A program made the position numbers and the translations under genes. A model generated the notes under the pieces. The model worked only from the letters and a program-made list of their open reading frames with translations. It was not told where the DNA came from and searched no databases. Positions 24,846-33,832 of a stretch of 64,000 bases of DNA are shown here, in pieces (within the stretch, counting starts at the first letter, position 1; each line of letters opens with the position of its first letter). Source of the DNA: an uncultured Christensenella sp. (lineage in GTDB: Bacteria > Bacillota > Clostridia > Christensenellales > UBA3700); NCBI GenBank assembly GCA_949287655.1, contig CASEHD010000002.1, forward strand, positions 1-64,000, written 5' to 3'.

Positions 24846-26477
24846 TTATTTCGTAAGAACGTAAGTGGTTATGCTCTGACCGGGCAGAGAAACCTTACCC
24901 GTCCACGAAGTTTCTTTCTCTTCCCAGCCCGTCTGCGTCGCTGCGGTCGTCACGACTTCGACCGCTTTCGTATAGTCAGAAAGTCCGCCGACAGTCACGT
25001 TTTTCGCGCTCTTCGAATTGTTTATTATAACGACGACCACCGTGCCGTCAGCCCTCTTGTACACACTGTAGTCGAGATTCGCCCAGCCGGTAAGGTCCGA
25101 ACAGGTCGCGCCGACGCGTACGTCACCTTTTTCGATATAGCGAGAGAACTGACCCATCACGTAATATCTTTTAAGAACGGACAGCTTCTGACTGCCGTCT
25201 TCGAGCACGTCCCAGTAGACAAGACCGTCGTTGTAGTCGCACGGCGAAACCGCGAGCCACCAATTCCAGTCTATCGCGTTCAGCATGGTAAGGTCTCGGC
25301 TGATCACGTTGCCCAGAAGAAGTCCGCTCTCTATCGTATCGAATCTGCCGTTCTCCATCTCGCAGTACTCGGTGATCGAAATGCCGAGACCGGGATAATT
25401 CTTATCTATGTAATTCTGATATTTTTCTCTGTGTTTCTTGCTGTCGTCCGCGCCGTAAGAGTGAGCGGAGATATACCCGATGTCGTCGAAATAGTCGTAT
25501 TTGCTCATCTCTTCGAGATACTCTTTTATATCTTTGCGGTCGATATAGAATTTGTAATTGCCGCTTTCCAGCACGTCGCATTTATAAGAGGTGCCGTTCT
25601 CGCCGTTGAATTCTTGCAGCTTGTCGAGGAACACGTCATAGAATTTTGCGAGCGGTTCCGGATCGAAATGGCAGCCTTCCTGCGAAGAGCCTTCTCCGCC
25701 CCAGTCCCACTGCGGTTCGTTGACCGGGCTTATCACTACCTCGGGCACGTTGTCGAGCCCCGAAAGATGCTTTTCAACCAGATTGTCGACAATGATAAGG
25801 ATATAATCGCAATACGCCTCGTAAAACTCCTCTTTCAGGTTGTTCTGCTGTACCTCCGCGCCCGTACAGGTGCCGGAAACGGTCATAAGATAATGAGGAG
25901 AGTTCGCGAAGAACACTATCTTATCTATGCTGCCGGTCGCGAGCGCCATATCCAGCATTTCCAACGCGCCCGCGTCGCGGGTGAAGTCGTAATTGCTTTC
26001 GTCCGCAAACGCCGCGAACAACTCTTCGTCCGAAGCGTTCAGATAGTTTTCAGCCTTAAAGAAACTTTCCGCGCGCCTGTCGGGATCGAACCAACCGTTG
26101 TTATACGGGAAAACGTCGTCCAGATTGGAGTCTGCGGAACCGCCGCCGATGTTGAACCTGGCGATATTTAGTTTAAGACCGCTGTCGCCGTACAACATTT
26201 CTATCGCCTGCCGTTTGACCTCGTCGGTGCCCTCTTCTCCCATCCTTTGAAAAGTCCACGCCATCGACGCGCCGAAGCCCTGTACGGTCTGCTTTTCGTC
26301 TGAAAGGTCGACGGTAATGCGAAGGTTGGTATATGCCGCGACGCAGTATATGCTGAGGCATATCGCCGCGATCATTGCGAGGACCAGCAATGACAGCCCC
26401 GTCTTTTTCGCTATCGTCCCGCCGTTGTTCTTAAAAAAAGTGTTTAAGTCTTCTTTTGAGATATTGATCTTTTTCAA
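24846..26477 (-). CDS. Glycoside hydrolase family 30, membrane-anchored
   Basis: 543 residues. A short cytoplasmic N-terminus and one membrane helix (about 27-48) without a lipobox suggest an N-terminally anchored extracellular enzyme. The GH30 barrel starts at QTVQGFGASMAW (about 63); the acid/base Glu is in PVNEPQWDWG (Glu about 254) and the nucleophile Glu in ISITEYCEM (Glu about 370). A C-terminal beta domain follows (about 430-543). GH30 covers beta-glucosylceramidase, endo-xylanase, galactanase and glucuronoxylanase types; this one has no features that decide. It forms an operon with the Sir2 gene. Confidence 0.88.
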   Translation of the reverse strand: MKKINISKEDLNTFFKNNGGTIAKKTGLSLLVLAMIAAICLSIYCVAAYTNLRITVDLSDEKQTVQGFGASMAWTFQRMGEEGTDEVKRQAIEMLYGDSGLKLNIARFNIGGGSADSNLDDVFPYNNGWFDPDRRAESFFKAENYLNASDEELFAAFADESNYDFTRDAGALEMLDMALATGSIDKIVFFANSPHYLMTVSGTCTGAEVQQNNLKEEFYEAYCDYILIIVDNLVEKHLSGLDNVPEVVISPVNEPQWDWGGEGSSQEGCHFDPEPLAKFYDVFLDKLQEFNGENGTSYKCDVLESGNYKFYIDRKDIKEYLEEMSKYDYFDDIGYISAHSYGADDSKKHREKYQNYIDKNYPGLGISITEYCEMENGRFDTIESGLLLGNVISRDLTMLNAIDWNWWLAVSPCDYNDGLVYWDVLEDGSQKLSVLKRYYVMGQFSRYIEKGDVRVGATCSDLTGWANLDYSVYKRADGTVVVVIINNSKSAKNVTVGGLSDYTKAVEVVTTAATQTGWEEKETSWTGKVSLPGQSITTYVLTK

Positions 26478-26509
26478 AATTTTTCCCTCTCGTTTTTAAC
26501 GTTTTCTTT

Positions 26510-26538
26510 ATTATAACAAAGACGCGTATTATCCGCAA
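26510..26538 (-). promoter_or_regulatory. Sigma-A type promoter of the GH30 operon
   Basis: On the minus strand TTGCGG (26533-26538), 17-bp spacer, TATAAT (26510-26515). Confidence 0.65.
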
Positions 26539-26542
26539 CAGA

Positions 26543-26601
26543 TAAATAAAAAATGCGGCTTAAACGGGCAAACTTTATCGTTTTATGCCTGTTTTAAGCC
26601 G
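26543..26601 (-). terminator. Intrinsic terminator of the ROK-PHP-ybaK operon
   Basis: CGGCTTAAACGGGCA (26556-26570) pairs with TGCCTGTTTTAAGCCG (26586-26601) with one bulge; on the minus strand it ends in a T-rich tail (26543-26553). A smaller stem, GCGAC/GTCGC (26618-26634), precedes it. Confidence 0.8.
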
Positions 26602-26636
26602 TATTGTCCATAAAAACGCGACTTTCCCCGTCGCAG

Positions 26637-27113
26637 TCAGTCTTTCGCTACGGGCGCGAATTTTGCCTGTGCCGCCGCCGCCAGATCGAGAGGAGAGGTT
26701 TCTACCTGCCGTCCGATCTTGCCCGCGCTGAATACTATCTTCTCTTTTTCCTTAGCGCTCTCGTCTATTACGGTCGTGAATTTCTTTTTCATTCCGATCG
26801 GACTGCAGCCGCCGTGCACGTAACCGGTAAGCGGAAGAAGCTGCTTCTGCGGTATCATCTCAACGTTCTTGACGCCCACACTCGCCGCCGCCGCTTTGAG
26901 GTCGAGAGAGCCGGTAACGGGTACGACAAACACGTAGTTTTTGCGGTCGTGTCCTACGGTGACGAGGGTCTTGAAAACGCAGGACGGGTCCTTGCCCAGC
27001 ATACGCGCTACCGTCGCGCCGTCCGTTGTCGTATTGTCGTATTCGTACGCCTCGTAACTTATACCGAGGGTATCGAGCGCCCTCATCACATTTGTCTTTT
27101 CAACCTTTTTCAT
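26637..27113 (-). CDS. ybaK: Cys-tRNA(Pro)/Cys-tRNA(Cys) deacylase, YbaK/EbsC family
   Basis: 158 residues, normal for the family. It hydrolyses mischarged Cys-tRNA(Pro), a translation-quality enzyme. The text KTNVMRALDTLGISYEAYEY at the start, VFKTLVTVGHDRKNYVFVVPV with the catalytic Lys in VFKTL (about 49), and GYVHGGCSPIGMKKKF near 95-110 are classical for YbaK. The gene overlaps the upstream PHP gene by 4 bp as ATGA and closes the operon. Confidence 0.93.
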   Translation of the reverse strand: MKKVEKTNVMRALDTLGISYEAYEYDNTTTDGATVARMLGKDPSCVFKTLVTVGHDRKNYVFVVPVTGSLDLKAAAASVGVKNVEMIPQKQLLPLTGYVHGGCSPIGMKKKFTTVIDESAKEKEKIVFSAGKIGRQVETSPLDLAAAAQAKFAPVAKD

Positions 27114-27814
27114 CTCTTTTTTATCACCTCGTAGTCGCGGCTTTTAAGTATCGCGACCAGATCTTTTTCGTTTTCCGGCGCGCGTTTAAGCAGAATTCCG
27201 CCTCCCTGTCCGCCCTCGCAGTGAAAGTCACTGCCGCCGGTGGGTATAAGCCCGAGCCTGCCGCATACCTCCTCTGCCTTTTCATTATTGCTGTTCTGAT
27301 AAGGATGCAGATTGGCGATCTCTATGCCGTCCACGAAACCATAGTCGGGTTCGGTGCAAATCGCCCTGTACGGATGCGCGACGACCAGAAGGCAGCCGTT
27401 CTTTTCAGCCCAGTCGTGAAACTGCTTCAGATCGTCAAAATTGAGTATATCGTAACCGTCTCTCATGAGCTCTTCGGGCGTTATTCCGTAAACGAGCAAC
27501 TCCCCGTAAGGCGGTTCGTGTTTGTAATATGTGCAGAAGTCGGGCGCCGCTTCCAATCCGAAAAACACGTCGATCCCGTACTTCGCGCACTCGTCTTTGA
27601 GTTCCAGGTAATCGCGCATATAGTCGCTCATCACGTTGAGACGGCTGCCGAATTGCTGCGCGACGTACCCGAAAAGATCGGTGCGGTTGAAATGGTTGGT
27701 CACGACTATCCCGTTGTAGCCTGCGTCGACGTAGATCTTCGCGATGTCATACGGTTCGACCTGCCCGCAATGGCTGTTGTGTATCGTATGCAGATGCATT
27801 TCAAGCTTATACAT
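27110..27814 (-). CDS. PHP-domain phosphoesterase
   Basis: 234 residues. The metal ligands of a PHP fold are present: MHLHTIHNSHCG at 6-17, VVTNHFNR at about 37-44, GLEAAPD at about 86-92, AHPYR near 145 and GGSDFHCE near 193-200. Such stand-alone proteins hydrolyse phosphate esters (histidinol phosphate, RNA ends, nucleoside 3',5'-bisphosphates). It sits between a ROK kinase and ybaK, overlapping both (8 and 4 bp), which says only that they are co-expressed. Substrate unknown. Confidence 0.85.
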   Translation of the reverse strand: MYKLEMHLHTIHNSHCGQVEPYDIAKIYVDAGYNGIVVTNHFNRTDLFGYVAQQFGSRLNVMSDYMRDYLELKDECAKYGIDVFFGLEAAPDFCTYYKHEPPYGELLVYGITPEELMRDGYDILNFDDLKQFHDWAEKNGCLLVVAHPYRAICTEPDYGFVDGIEIANLHPYQNSNNEKAEEVCGRLGLIPTGGSDFHCEGGQGGGILLKRAPENEKDLVAILKSRDYEVIKKR

Positions 27815-28712
27815 TTCTTACTCCTTTTCCCCTCTGCTTTCCTTTGAAAAATCCGTTCAGCGCCGCATACGCCGCACCCAGAAGCCCCGCCTTGTTTCCC
27901 AGCTTCGCCGCTTTGACTTCGGGGTGACCGTACTTACCGTAAAATTCCTCCAGCCAGAGATATTTCATCTCTGCAAGACCGCCGCCGATGAGTATCTCCG
28001 CAGGCGAAAATTCTCTTTCTATCATACCGACGGTATAGTTCAGAGCGGATAAAAAATTGCGCTTTGCCTGAATGCATTTTTCACTGCCCGTGTTCGTTAA
28101 AGCCTCTTTTACCGTTGATGTCCCGGCGTCTCTCTTTATCGCGGTGGCTGAAAGATATTGTTCTAAACAACCTCTTTTCCCGCACCTGCACTCATAGCCG
28201 TTTTCAACAAAAAGTCTGTGCCCTAATTCCAAGTCCGTCACGTTGTCGCCGTCTATCCTGCCGTCCTTTACCAGCGCGGAGCCCAGCCCGGTGCCTATCG
28301 TCAGCACTAAGGTGCTTTCAGCCCTTTTCTTTGCGAAATAGTGTTCGCAGACCGCCGCGGCGCAGGCGTCGTTTATCACGACCGTCCTCACTCCCAGCGC
28401 GTCGGACATATCGTCTGAAAAAGCGTAGTTTTCAAAGCCCGGCAGCGAACTGGTCGCGCGCACCACCACCCCGTCGTCCCAGTTCACTTCGCCCGCGGTC
28501 GCGATCGCGACGATATCCGCCGCGTCCTCGCTTGTCACTCCTTTTATCGCTTCGAGCACGCTTTCGCGAACGCCGGCAAACCCGCCGTCCGAGCGGGTCT
28601 GTACACACGTAAACTTTTTAATCTTGAAACTCTGCGGAATCCTGACGCGTCCGACGGAAATCAGCGCGGATTTTACCGTCGTACCGCCGACGTCCGCGCA
28701 AACCATTTTCAA
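27807..28712 (-). CDS. ROK-family sugar kinase
   Basis: 301 residues. It phosphorylates a hexose such as glucose or N-acetylmannosamine at the expense of ATP. The N-terminal phosphate loop ADVGGTTVKSALI (about 6-18), LTIGTGLGSALV (about 141-152), and the ROK signature with zinc-binding CRCGKRGCLEQYLS (about 180-193) are all present. Length matches glucokinases and ManNAc kinases of the family. It shares an operon with an aldose-epimerase-like gene upstream, which fits sugar entry into metabolism. The sugar is not decided by the sequence; no DNA-binding domain is present, so it is not a ROK repressor. Confidence 0.9.
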   Translation of the reverse strand: MKMVCADVGGTTVKSALISVGRVRIPQSFKIKKFTCVQTRSDGGFAGVRESVLEAIKGVTSEDAADIVAIATAGEVNWDDGVVVRATSSLPGFENYAFSDDMSDALGVRTVVINDACAAAVCEHYFAKKRAESTLVLTIGTGLGSALVKDGRIDGDNVTDLELGHRLFVENGYECRCGKRGCLEQYLSATAIKRDAGTSTVKEALTNTGSEKCIQAKRNFLSALNYTVGMIEREFSPAEILIGGGLAEMKYLWLEEFYGKYGHPEVKAAKLGNKAGLLGAAYAALNGFFKGKQRGKGVRNV

Positions 28713-28746
28713 ATCGCGCCTCCCGGGCGGTCAACTTAACGACTTT

Positions 28747-29631
28747 TTATTCGTTGAACGAGACCTTGTAAGTATAGCTGAACGTCTGACCCGGTTCAAG
28801 GGTATGGACGAACGCCTTGTCTTTGAGCTCTCTGTCCGGCTCAAGTTTGTCGGGAGCGCCGTGCCACGGCTCTATACATACGTACGCGCCGCTGTCTTCC
28901 ATGCTCCAGAACGCAAGTACGTCGACCTCTCCGAAATCGAAATATACGCTCTCCCCGTCCGCAAGACGGAGCGCGAGCTTATCCGTACCTACTTCTGTCA
29001 GCATGACCGTCTTATACTTTATCATAACTTCCTTGCCGACGCTGAGTTTGGATATCGTGCCGAAAGGAGCCTTTCCGGTGATGTAATGTCCCTTTTCCTC
29101 AAGGGTCAGATAGTCGGGCGATATCTCTTTCAGAAAGTCAATATAATTGGCGCCCGTGTCGATCTTTCCCTCTTTATAAGTTGCGCAGACGTTGAACGCG
29201 GGGTGCGCGCCCATCATGAAATACATCTGTTTGTCGTCGATGTTCTTAGCGGTGTGCGTGACGGTGAGCGCGCCGTTTTCAACCTTGAAACGCACGCTGT
29301 ATTCGTATTTATACGGATATTTTTTCAACGAATCTTCGCTCCACCTGTTGGTCAGCACGGTCTCGCTGTCCGACACTCTGCTTTCAGTAAAATCAGAATG
29401 TCTGCATACTCCGTGAAGGGGCACGTCGTAACGCCTGCCGTCCACGGTATACCAGCCGTCTTTCTGTCTGGCGACGAACGGGAAAATAACCACGTCCTGT
29501 TCTGTCCACGAATCCTCGCTGCCCTGCCACAAAAACTCTCTGCCGTCTCTCAGTCTTTTGAGAGAGGACAGGGTCGCGCCGTTCGTATTTGCACATACTC
29601 TGAGTTTATCGTCAGATACCGATATTATCAT
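28747..29631 (-). CDS. Aldose 1-epimerase family protein (LacX-like)
   Basis: 294 residues of the galactose mutarotase fold. GATLSSLKRLRDGREFLWQG near the start, FPFVARQKDGWY, HGVCRHSDF with the first catalytic His (about 73), then GAHPAFNV with the second (about 142), and IEPWHGAPD near 260 match the YphB/LacX subgroup. It interconverts anomers of hexoses or hexose 6-phosphates. It is the first gene of a four-gene operon with ROK kinase, PHP and ybaK. GGAGG precedes the ATG. Confidence 0.9.
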   Translation of the reverse strand: MIISVSDDKLRVCANTNGATLSSLKRLRDGREFLWQGSEDSWTEQDVVIFPFVARQKDGWYTVDGRRYDVPLHGVCRHSDFTESRVSDSETVLTNRWSEDSLKKYPYKYEYSVRFKVENGALTVTHTAKNIDDKQMYFMMGAHPAFNVCATYKEGKIDTGANYIDFLKEISPDYLTLEEKGHYITGKAPFGTISKLSVGKEVMIKYKTVMLTEVGTDKLALRLADGESVYFDFGEVDVLAFWSMEDSGAYVCIEPWHGAPDKLEPDRELKDKAFVHTLEPGQTFSYTYKVSFNE

Positions 29632-29656
29632 GATAGCACCTCCGCAATTTGAAAAT

Positions 29657-29685
29657 ATTATACCATATCCCGGCGCTTTTGTCCA
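29657..29685 (-). promoter_or_regulatory. Sigma-A type promoter of the mutarotase-ROK operon
   Basis: On the minus strand TGGACA (29680-29685), 17-bp spacer, TATAAT (29657-29662). Confidence 0.8.
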
Positions 29686-29756
29686 TACTTAATCGGGCTT
29701 AAACGATATTTTACGGCACGAATGCGCACGCGTAAAAAGTTAAATTTGCCGACGTC

Positions 29757-29785
29757 TTGACATATCGGGATTTATATAGGATAAT
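29757..29785 (+). promoter_or_regulatory. Sigma-A type promoter of the M29 aminopeptidase
   Basis: TTGACA (29757-29762), 17-bp spacer, GATAAT (29780-29785), divergent from the mutarotase promoter. Confidence 0.8.
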
Positions 29786-29842
29786 ATTATTGTGCGGGGA
29801 AGAATGTACCCGCGCGTACAGCTTACTAAGTCGGGGTGAAAG

Positions 29843-31066
29843 ATGAAATCGATAATCAGAAAGTATGCAAAACTTATGGTCAAAGTGGGCGCCTGCGTCA
29901 AAAAGGACGACGACGTTCTTATAATCTCCTCTCTGGAAGGAGCTCCGCTCGCTCAGGCGATGACCGAATATTGTTACAAAGCCAAGGCAAAGCGCGTGAC
30001 CGTGACTTATGCCGACGACAAGGCGAGCCGTCTGCACTATCTTTATCAGGACAAGGAAACGCTGACGAAGATACCGTCGTGGGAAGCGGATATGAAGAAT
30101 TCTTACAACGGCAAGCACGCGGTAACGATAAGGATCCTGACTGAGGACCCGCATATTTTCGACGGCGTCGACCCCGAAAAAATAGCCGCAAGGTCGAGAG
30201 CGACGCATAAGGCGCTCAAAGAATATTACGACAACGCGATGGCGAACAAAATAAGATGGACGCTTTGCGCGGTGCCCGGCGAAGAATGGGCAAAGACGGT
30301 GTTTCCCGGGCTTTCTCCTTCAAAAGCGGTCGCGAAGTTGTGGGAACTGATTATCAAGGCGATGCGGCTCGACTGTAAGGACAGCGTAAAGGCGTGGACC
30401 GATTTCCAGAACGCGTCTCTTGAAAGAATAGAAAAGCTGAATTCTCTCGAACTGGTAAAACTCAGATACGAAAACTCTATCGGCACGGACTTCACGATAG
30501 GTCTGCCGAAAGGCGCGTATTTCAGCGGCGCGAGAGAAAACACGACATACGGCGCGCCGTTCTGCGCGAATATGCCGACCGAGGAGATATTCACTCTCCC
30601 CGACAAGAATACGGGCGACGGCAAGATAGTCGCTTCGATGCCCCTCGTACACAACGGCACCGTGATCGAGGATTTTTACTTGGTTCTGAAAGACGGAAAA
30701 ATAGTCGATTTCAACGCAAGGAAGGGATACGAAACTCTGAAGAACATTATAGAAACTGACGAAGGTTCAAAGAGACTGGGCGAGATCGCGCTGGTGCAAT
30801 ACGACTCTCCCATACAAAACCTGCACACGCTCTTCTACAACACTCTTTTCGACGAAAACGCGAGCTGCCATTTCGCGATCGGCAGGGCTTATCCGCTGAT
30901 ACGCGGCGCCGAAAAAATGACCGAAGAGCAGCTTGAAGCGCTGGGCGTCAACAATTCCGACGAGCACGTGGATTTCATGGTCGGCACCCCCGACCTCAGC
31001 ATAACGGGAATATCCGCAGACGGTACGGAGACCCCGATATTCAGAAACGGCAATTTCTGTTTCTGA
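29843..31066 (+). CDS. Aminopeptidase, peptidase family M29
   Basis: 407 residues, the usual length for the AmpS/PepS/AmpII group, cytoplasmic metallo-aminopeptidases that trim short peptides. Recognisable stretches are YAKLMVKVGACVKKDDDVLI at the start, SRATHKALKEYY near 118, TVFPGLS, and in the metal site NMPTEEIFTLPD (about 246-257; contains the conserved Glu), IALVQYDSPI, and CHFAIGRAYP with the His and the downstream Asp-Glu-His (SDEHVDFMVG). Only a weak ribosome binding site (GGGGTGA) precedes the ATG. It is followed by a membrane protein gene 26 bp later. Confidence 0.92.
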   Translation: MKSIIRKYAKLMVKVGACVKKDDDVLIISSLEGAPLAQAMTEYCYKAKAKRVTVTYADDKASRLHYLYQDKETLTKIPSWEADMKNSYNGKHAVTIRILTEDPHIFDGVDPEKIAARSRATHKALKEYYDNAMANKIRWTLCAVPGEEWAKTVFPGLSPSKAVAKLWELIIKAMRLDCKDSVKAWTDFQNASLERIEKLNSLELVKLRYENSIGTDFTIGLPKGAYFSGARENTTYGAPFCANMPTEEIFTLPDKNTGDGKIVASMPLVHNGTVIEDFYLVLKDGKIVDFNARKGYETLKNIIETDEGSKRLGEIALVQYDSPIQNLHTLFYNTLFDENASCHFAIGRAYPLIRGAEKMTEEQLEALGVNNSDEHVDFMVGTPDLSITGISADGTETPIFRNGNFCF

Positions 31067-31092
31067 CATCATATCGACCGAGAGGGAAGCAA

Positions 31093-31788
31093 ATGATCGG
31101 TATTTACGTAATTTCGGGAATAATGGTCGTTTCGGCGTTTATCACCGCGGCTTTTTACGTCAACGAACACCGCGTCGTCGCTACGATAGCAAAGACCGTG
31201 TCCTCGCTGGGATTCATGCTGATAGCGTTCATAGCTCTCAGCAAGAATTTCGACAACGAGACTAATTTAAGATACGGTATGGTGATGCTGACAGGGCTTA
31301 TGCTCTGTTTCGTCGGCGACGTGTTCCTGATGATGAAAGAGCTTTTCACAGAGCGCACCGCCAACCTGTATCTGCTTCTCGGCGTAGGCGCGTTCTCTCT
31401 GGCGCAGATAATGTTTGCGATCCGCTTCAATATGTATGCGGACAGGTTTATATGGTGGCTGCTGCCGATAGTGCTGATCGCGCCGGCGATACTTCTTGTC
31501 TCTCACAAGCTCAATGTGATAAAACTGGAAAAGACGGCTGTCGGGCTCATCGCATATTCCGTGATCATAGGCTTTGCGATGGTCAGCGCGCTCAACCTTC
31601 TGATCGTCAACCCGTCTCCCCGTTCCGTCGCGATATTCGTCGCTCTCGCCGCGTTCATGATATCGGACACCGCGCTGTGCTATACCTATTACGGCAGATC
31701 AATAACTTTAAGAAGGATACTCAATTATGTCGTGATGGCGTTCTATTACGCGGCGACGATACTGCTCGCATACTCGATATTGCTGTAA
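31093..31788 (+). CDS. YhhN/TMEM86-family integral membrane protein
   Basis: 231 residues with about eight predicted membrane helices. The family signature is partly visible: CFVGDVFLMM (about 77-86, with the conserved GD) and ISDTALCYTYY (about 190-200, with the conserved Asp). Eukaryotic TMEM86 proteins are lysoplasmalogenases, and some bacterial YhhN proteins cleave lysoplasmalogens; plasmalogens are common in anaerobic Clostridia, which makes the activity plausible here. Start is supported by GAGAGGGAAG. It is downstream of the aminopeptidase and ends at a terminator. Confidence 0.85.
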   Translation: MIGIYVISGIMVVSAFITAAFYVNEHRVVATIAKTVSSLGFMLIAFIALSKNFDNETNLRYGMVMLTGLMLCFVGDVFLMMKELFTERTANLYLLLGVGAFSLAQIMFAIRFNMYADRFIWWLLPIVLIAPAILLVSHKLNVIKLEKTAVGLIAYSVIIGFAMVSALNLLIVNPSPRSVAIFVALAAFMISDTALCYTYYGRSITLRRILNYVVMAFYYAATILLAYSILL

Positions 31789-31814
31789 AACCCGATACTT
31801 ATCGACAAAAACTA

Positions 31815-31845
31815 CGCTCCCGCAATTTTTTACGGGAGCGCTTTT
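31815..31845 (+). terminator. Intrinsic terminator after the YhhN gene
   Basis: CGCTCCCG (31815-31822) pairs with CGGGAGCG (31833-31840), then CTTTTA. Confidence 0.85.
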
Positions 31846-31880
31846 ATACGCTTTTAAAGACGTATCCCGCCGCAAGGCAT

Positions 31881-31908
31881 AAAAAATCCGCTCCTTTCGC
31901 GGAGCGGA
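31881..31908 (-). terminator. Intrinsic terminator of the 215-residue gene
   Basis: TCCGCTCC (31887-31894) pairs with GGAGCGGA (31901-31908); on the minus strand it is followed by six T residues. Confidence 0.9.
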
Positions 31909-31922
31909 AAATTTAATTCGGT

Positions 31923-32570
31923 TTACTGAATATCCCTGATCCTCTTTCTGCGCGGACGCTTTTTGGGAATATTGAAATTGTCCATCATATAATCTATCAC
32001 CCTGCACGCCTTTCTGACCGCGAGGTTGGAGCGGATCGGAAGCATGAACGGAACTTCCTGATACGCGCTGGTCTCGCTGAGGTCGCGCTGGTGATACTTG
32101 CCGTCTTCGAGCGCGGCGTCTTCCGGGTCTACCGCCAGATAGAGTTTAAGAGTCTTGCCGCCGATAGCCATTTTCGCGAGAAGATCCCTCCCCATACGGT
32201 AGCTGTCGCAGCGCGCGCTGTAACGGCTCTTGACCTTGCGGTAAGACGTGAGATGTTCCTGAAGCCGAGCGTGCCATTCAATGACGCTTTCATCCATCTC
32301 TGAAAGTCTTTCGATAAAGCTGGGACGTATGTCGATGCTGCCCACAACGCCGACTGCGGCGGTGTAATCGACGGGCTCTTCATAAGCGGGCTCTTCATAC
32401 CGCTGTTCTTCGTACTGCTGTTCAGCCGGCTCCTCATAAGCGGCAACTTCACGGACGACCTGCGGAGCGGGAACGACCTCTTCGGCTTTCTCTTCGATAT
32501 CGAATTCGGAAAGGTCTTCGAACTCTTCGTTCTCGCTGTACGAGAATTTATTTTTGTCGTCGATCTTCAT
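31923..32570 (-). CDS. Single-copy domain of unknown function typical of gut Clostridia
   Basis: 215 residues, no signal peptide. Residues 1-75 are acidic and repetitive (EEPAEQQYEEQRYEEPAYEE), probably disordered. Residues about 78-200 form one domain with the pattern LxEMDESVIEWHARLQEHL, SYRKVKSRYSARCDSYRMGR, GKTLKLYLAVDPEDAALED and KYHQRDLSETSAYQEVPFML; my memory of gut Clostridia proteins is that this domain usually appears in several tandem copies in large proteins. Here there is only one. Some databases carry misleading names for it. It ends basic (KKRPRRKRIRD). I know of no assigned function. Confidence 0.7.
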   Translation of the reverse strand: MKIDDKNKFSYSENEEFEDLSEFDIEEKAEEVVPAPQVVREVAAYEEPAEQQYEEQRYEEPAYEEPVDYTAAVGVVGSIDIRPSFIERLSEMDESVIEWHARLQEHLTSYRKVKSRYSARCDSYRMGRDLLAKMAIGGKTLKLYLAVDPEDAALEDGKYHQRDLSETSAYQEVPFMLPIRSNLAVRKACRVIDYMMDNFNIPKKRPRRKRIRDIQ

Positions 32571-32613
32571 AAATTCCTCCTGATCACACTATGCTTTTTA
32601 AAGCGGTATTCTT

Positions 32614-32642
32614 ATATTACTACAACGCCCGCTTTATGTCAA
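32614..32642 (-). promoter_or_regulatory. Sigma-A type promoter of the 215-residue gene
   Basis: On the minus strand TTGACA (32637-32642), 17-bp spacer, TAATAT (32614-32619). Confidence 0.8.
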
Positions 32643-32664
32643 TGAAAAACCGCAGGGAAAAATT

Positions 32665-32919
32665 TCAATTTTCTGCGCTATATGCTTGTAAAACGGCTTT
32701 TGCGAGCTGGTCGGCGCACGACGTGCCCTTACCTGCGCAGTTGACGCCGCCGCATTTTTCGACGACCTCGTTTACGGTCATACCCTCAACCAGGCGGGGT
32801 ATCGCGATAAGGTTGCCGGGGCAACCGCCGTAGAATACTACGTTTTTGACGACGTTTCCGTCCAGTTCAAAATCGATTCGGCGCGAGCACGTGCCTTTCG
32901 TCATATAAGTATGTTTCAT
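32665..32919 (-). CDS. TSCPD-domain small protein
   Basis: 84 residues. The text MTKGTCSRRIDFELDGNVVKNVVFYGGCPGNLIAI, with a C-terminal GTSCADQLAKAV, matches the TIGR03905-type TSCPD proteins. The domain also occurs at the C-terminus of some class II ribonucleotide reductases, where the Cys residues may bind metal; the stand-alone family has no firm function. Seven bases separate it from the PfkB kinase upstream, so it is the last gene of the 38041-32665 operon. The three Cys-containing motifs are intact. Confidence 0.85.
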   Translation of the reverse strand: MKHTYMTKGTCSRRIDFELDGNVVKNVVFYGGCPGNLIAIPRLVEGMTVNEVVEKCGGVNCAGKGTSCADQLAKAVLQAYSAEN

Positions 32920-32925
32920 AACGCC

Positions 32926-33819
32926 TCACTTGAATTCGGGATAGAATTCCATTATATAAGCCTCTACGTCCTTGCGCGTTCCTCTGTACGGTCCCGGATT
33001 TTCCATCTTGTTCGAGACGAGCGCGGTCGCCCACAAAAGCGCCTTGTCCATAGGCTGATTTATCCTTTCGGTGATGTAACCCGCAAACGTGGTGTCGCCT
33101 CTGCCGCTTCTTCCCGAAAGGTTTCTCGCCTTTATCGGGCAGGCGCACAGCTTTTCGCCGTCGTACGCGATGACCTCCGTATTATGCGTTATCACGACCT
33201 CTTTCGCACCCCAGGCATGCAGCATCTTCGCCGCGACGACTCTGTCGGGCTGACCTGTAAGGATCTCCGCTTCCGCAGCGTCTGTTTTCAGATAAGTAAT
33301 ATAAGGCAAAATCTCTTTTTTATCCGCCCAGTCCTCAAAATACATCGCGCCGGTACTCTTGTCGGCGTGGCGCAGGAGCGCCTGAACGTCGACGGCGACC
33401 TTTCCTTTCGACGCAAGTGCCTTTATCAGTTCGCCGTCAAAATCGCCGTATATAAGTCCCGCGAGGTGATATACGTTGCAGTCGACATCCGGAATATCCT
33501 CAATTCTGAAAGGATCTGCCTGCCCTATGCAGGTGCAGGTGCGCCTTTCCTTGTCGGGGGTATGGTATTTGTTGCGAATAGACGTGCTCGCGCTCGACGG
33601 GATATAGAAGATATCCTCTTTGTCTATTACGAATTCGTTTAATCTGTCCTTGTCTTCGGGCGCAACCTTGGTGACCACGCCGACCTTGTATCCGCCCGCG
33701 TATGCCGCCGCGGACGAATAGATGACCGCTCCCCCGACCTCGATTATCTGGTTGTCCAGATAGTCGATATTATAGTCGAGCGAAATGTGCCCGATCGTTA
33801 AAGTGTCGTATTTTTTCAT
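32926..33819 (-). CDS. PfkB-family carbohydrate kinase
   Basis: 297 residues. The ribokinase fold shows its first signature at GGAVIYSSAAAYAGGYKVGV (about 28-47) and the second around LSGRSGRGDTTFAGYI, which includes the anion hole and catalytic Asp (about Asp 237 in GRGDT). Length fits ribokinase, fructokinase or adenosine-kinase members. A Cys-rich passage (RRTCTCIGQADP) near residue 95 is unusual. It is 13 bp downstream of the giant membrane-protein gene and 6 bp upstream of the TSCPD gene, a neighbourhood that does not reveal a substrate. Confidence 0.88.
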   Translation of the reverse strand: MKKYDTLTIGHISLDYNIDYLDNQIIEVGGAVIYSSAAAYAGGYKVGVVTKVAPEDKDRLNEFVIDKEDIFYIPSSASTSIRNKYHTPDKERRTCTCIGQADPFRIEDIPDVDCNVYHLAGLIYGDFDGELIKALASKGKVAVDVQALLRHADKSTGAMYFEDWADKKEILPYITYLKTDAAEAEILTGQPDRVVAAKMLHAWGAKEVVITHNTEVIAYDGEKLCACPIKARNLSGRSGRGDTTFAGYITERINQPMDKALLWATALVSNKMENPGPYRGTRKDVEAYIMEFYPEFK

Positions 33820-33832
33820 ATATCCTTCTCCG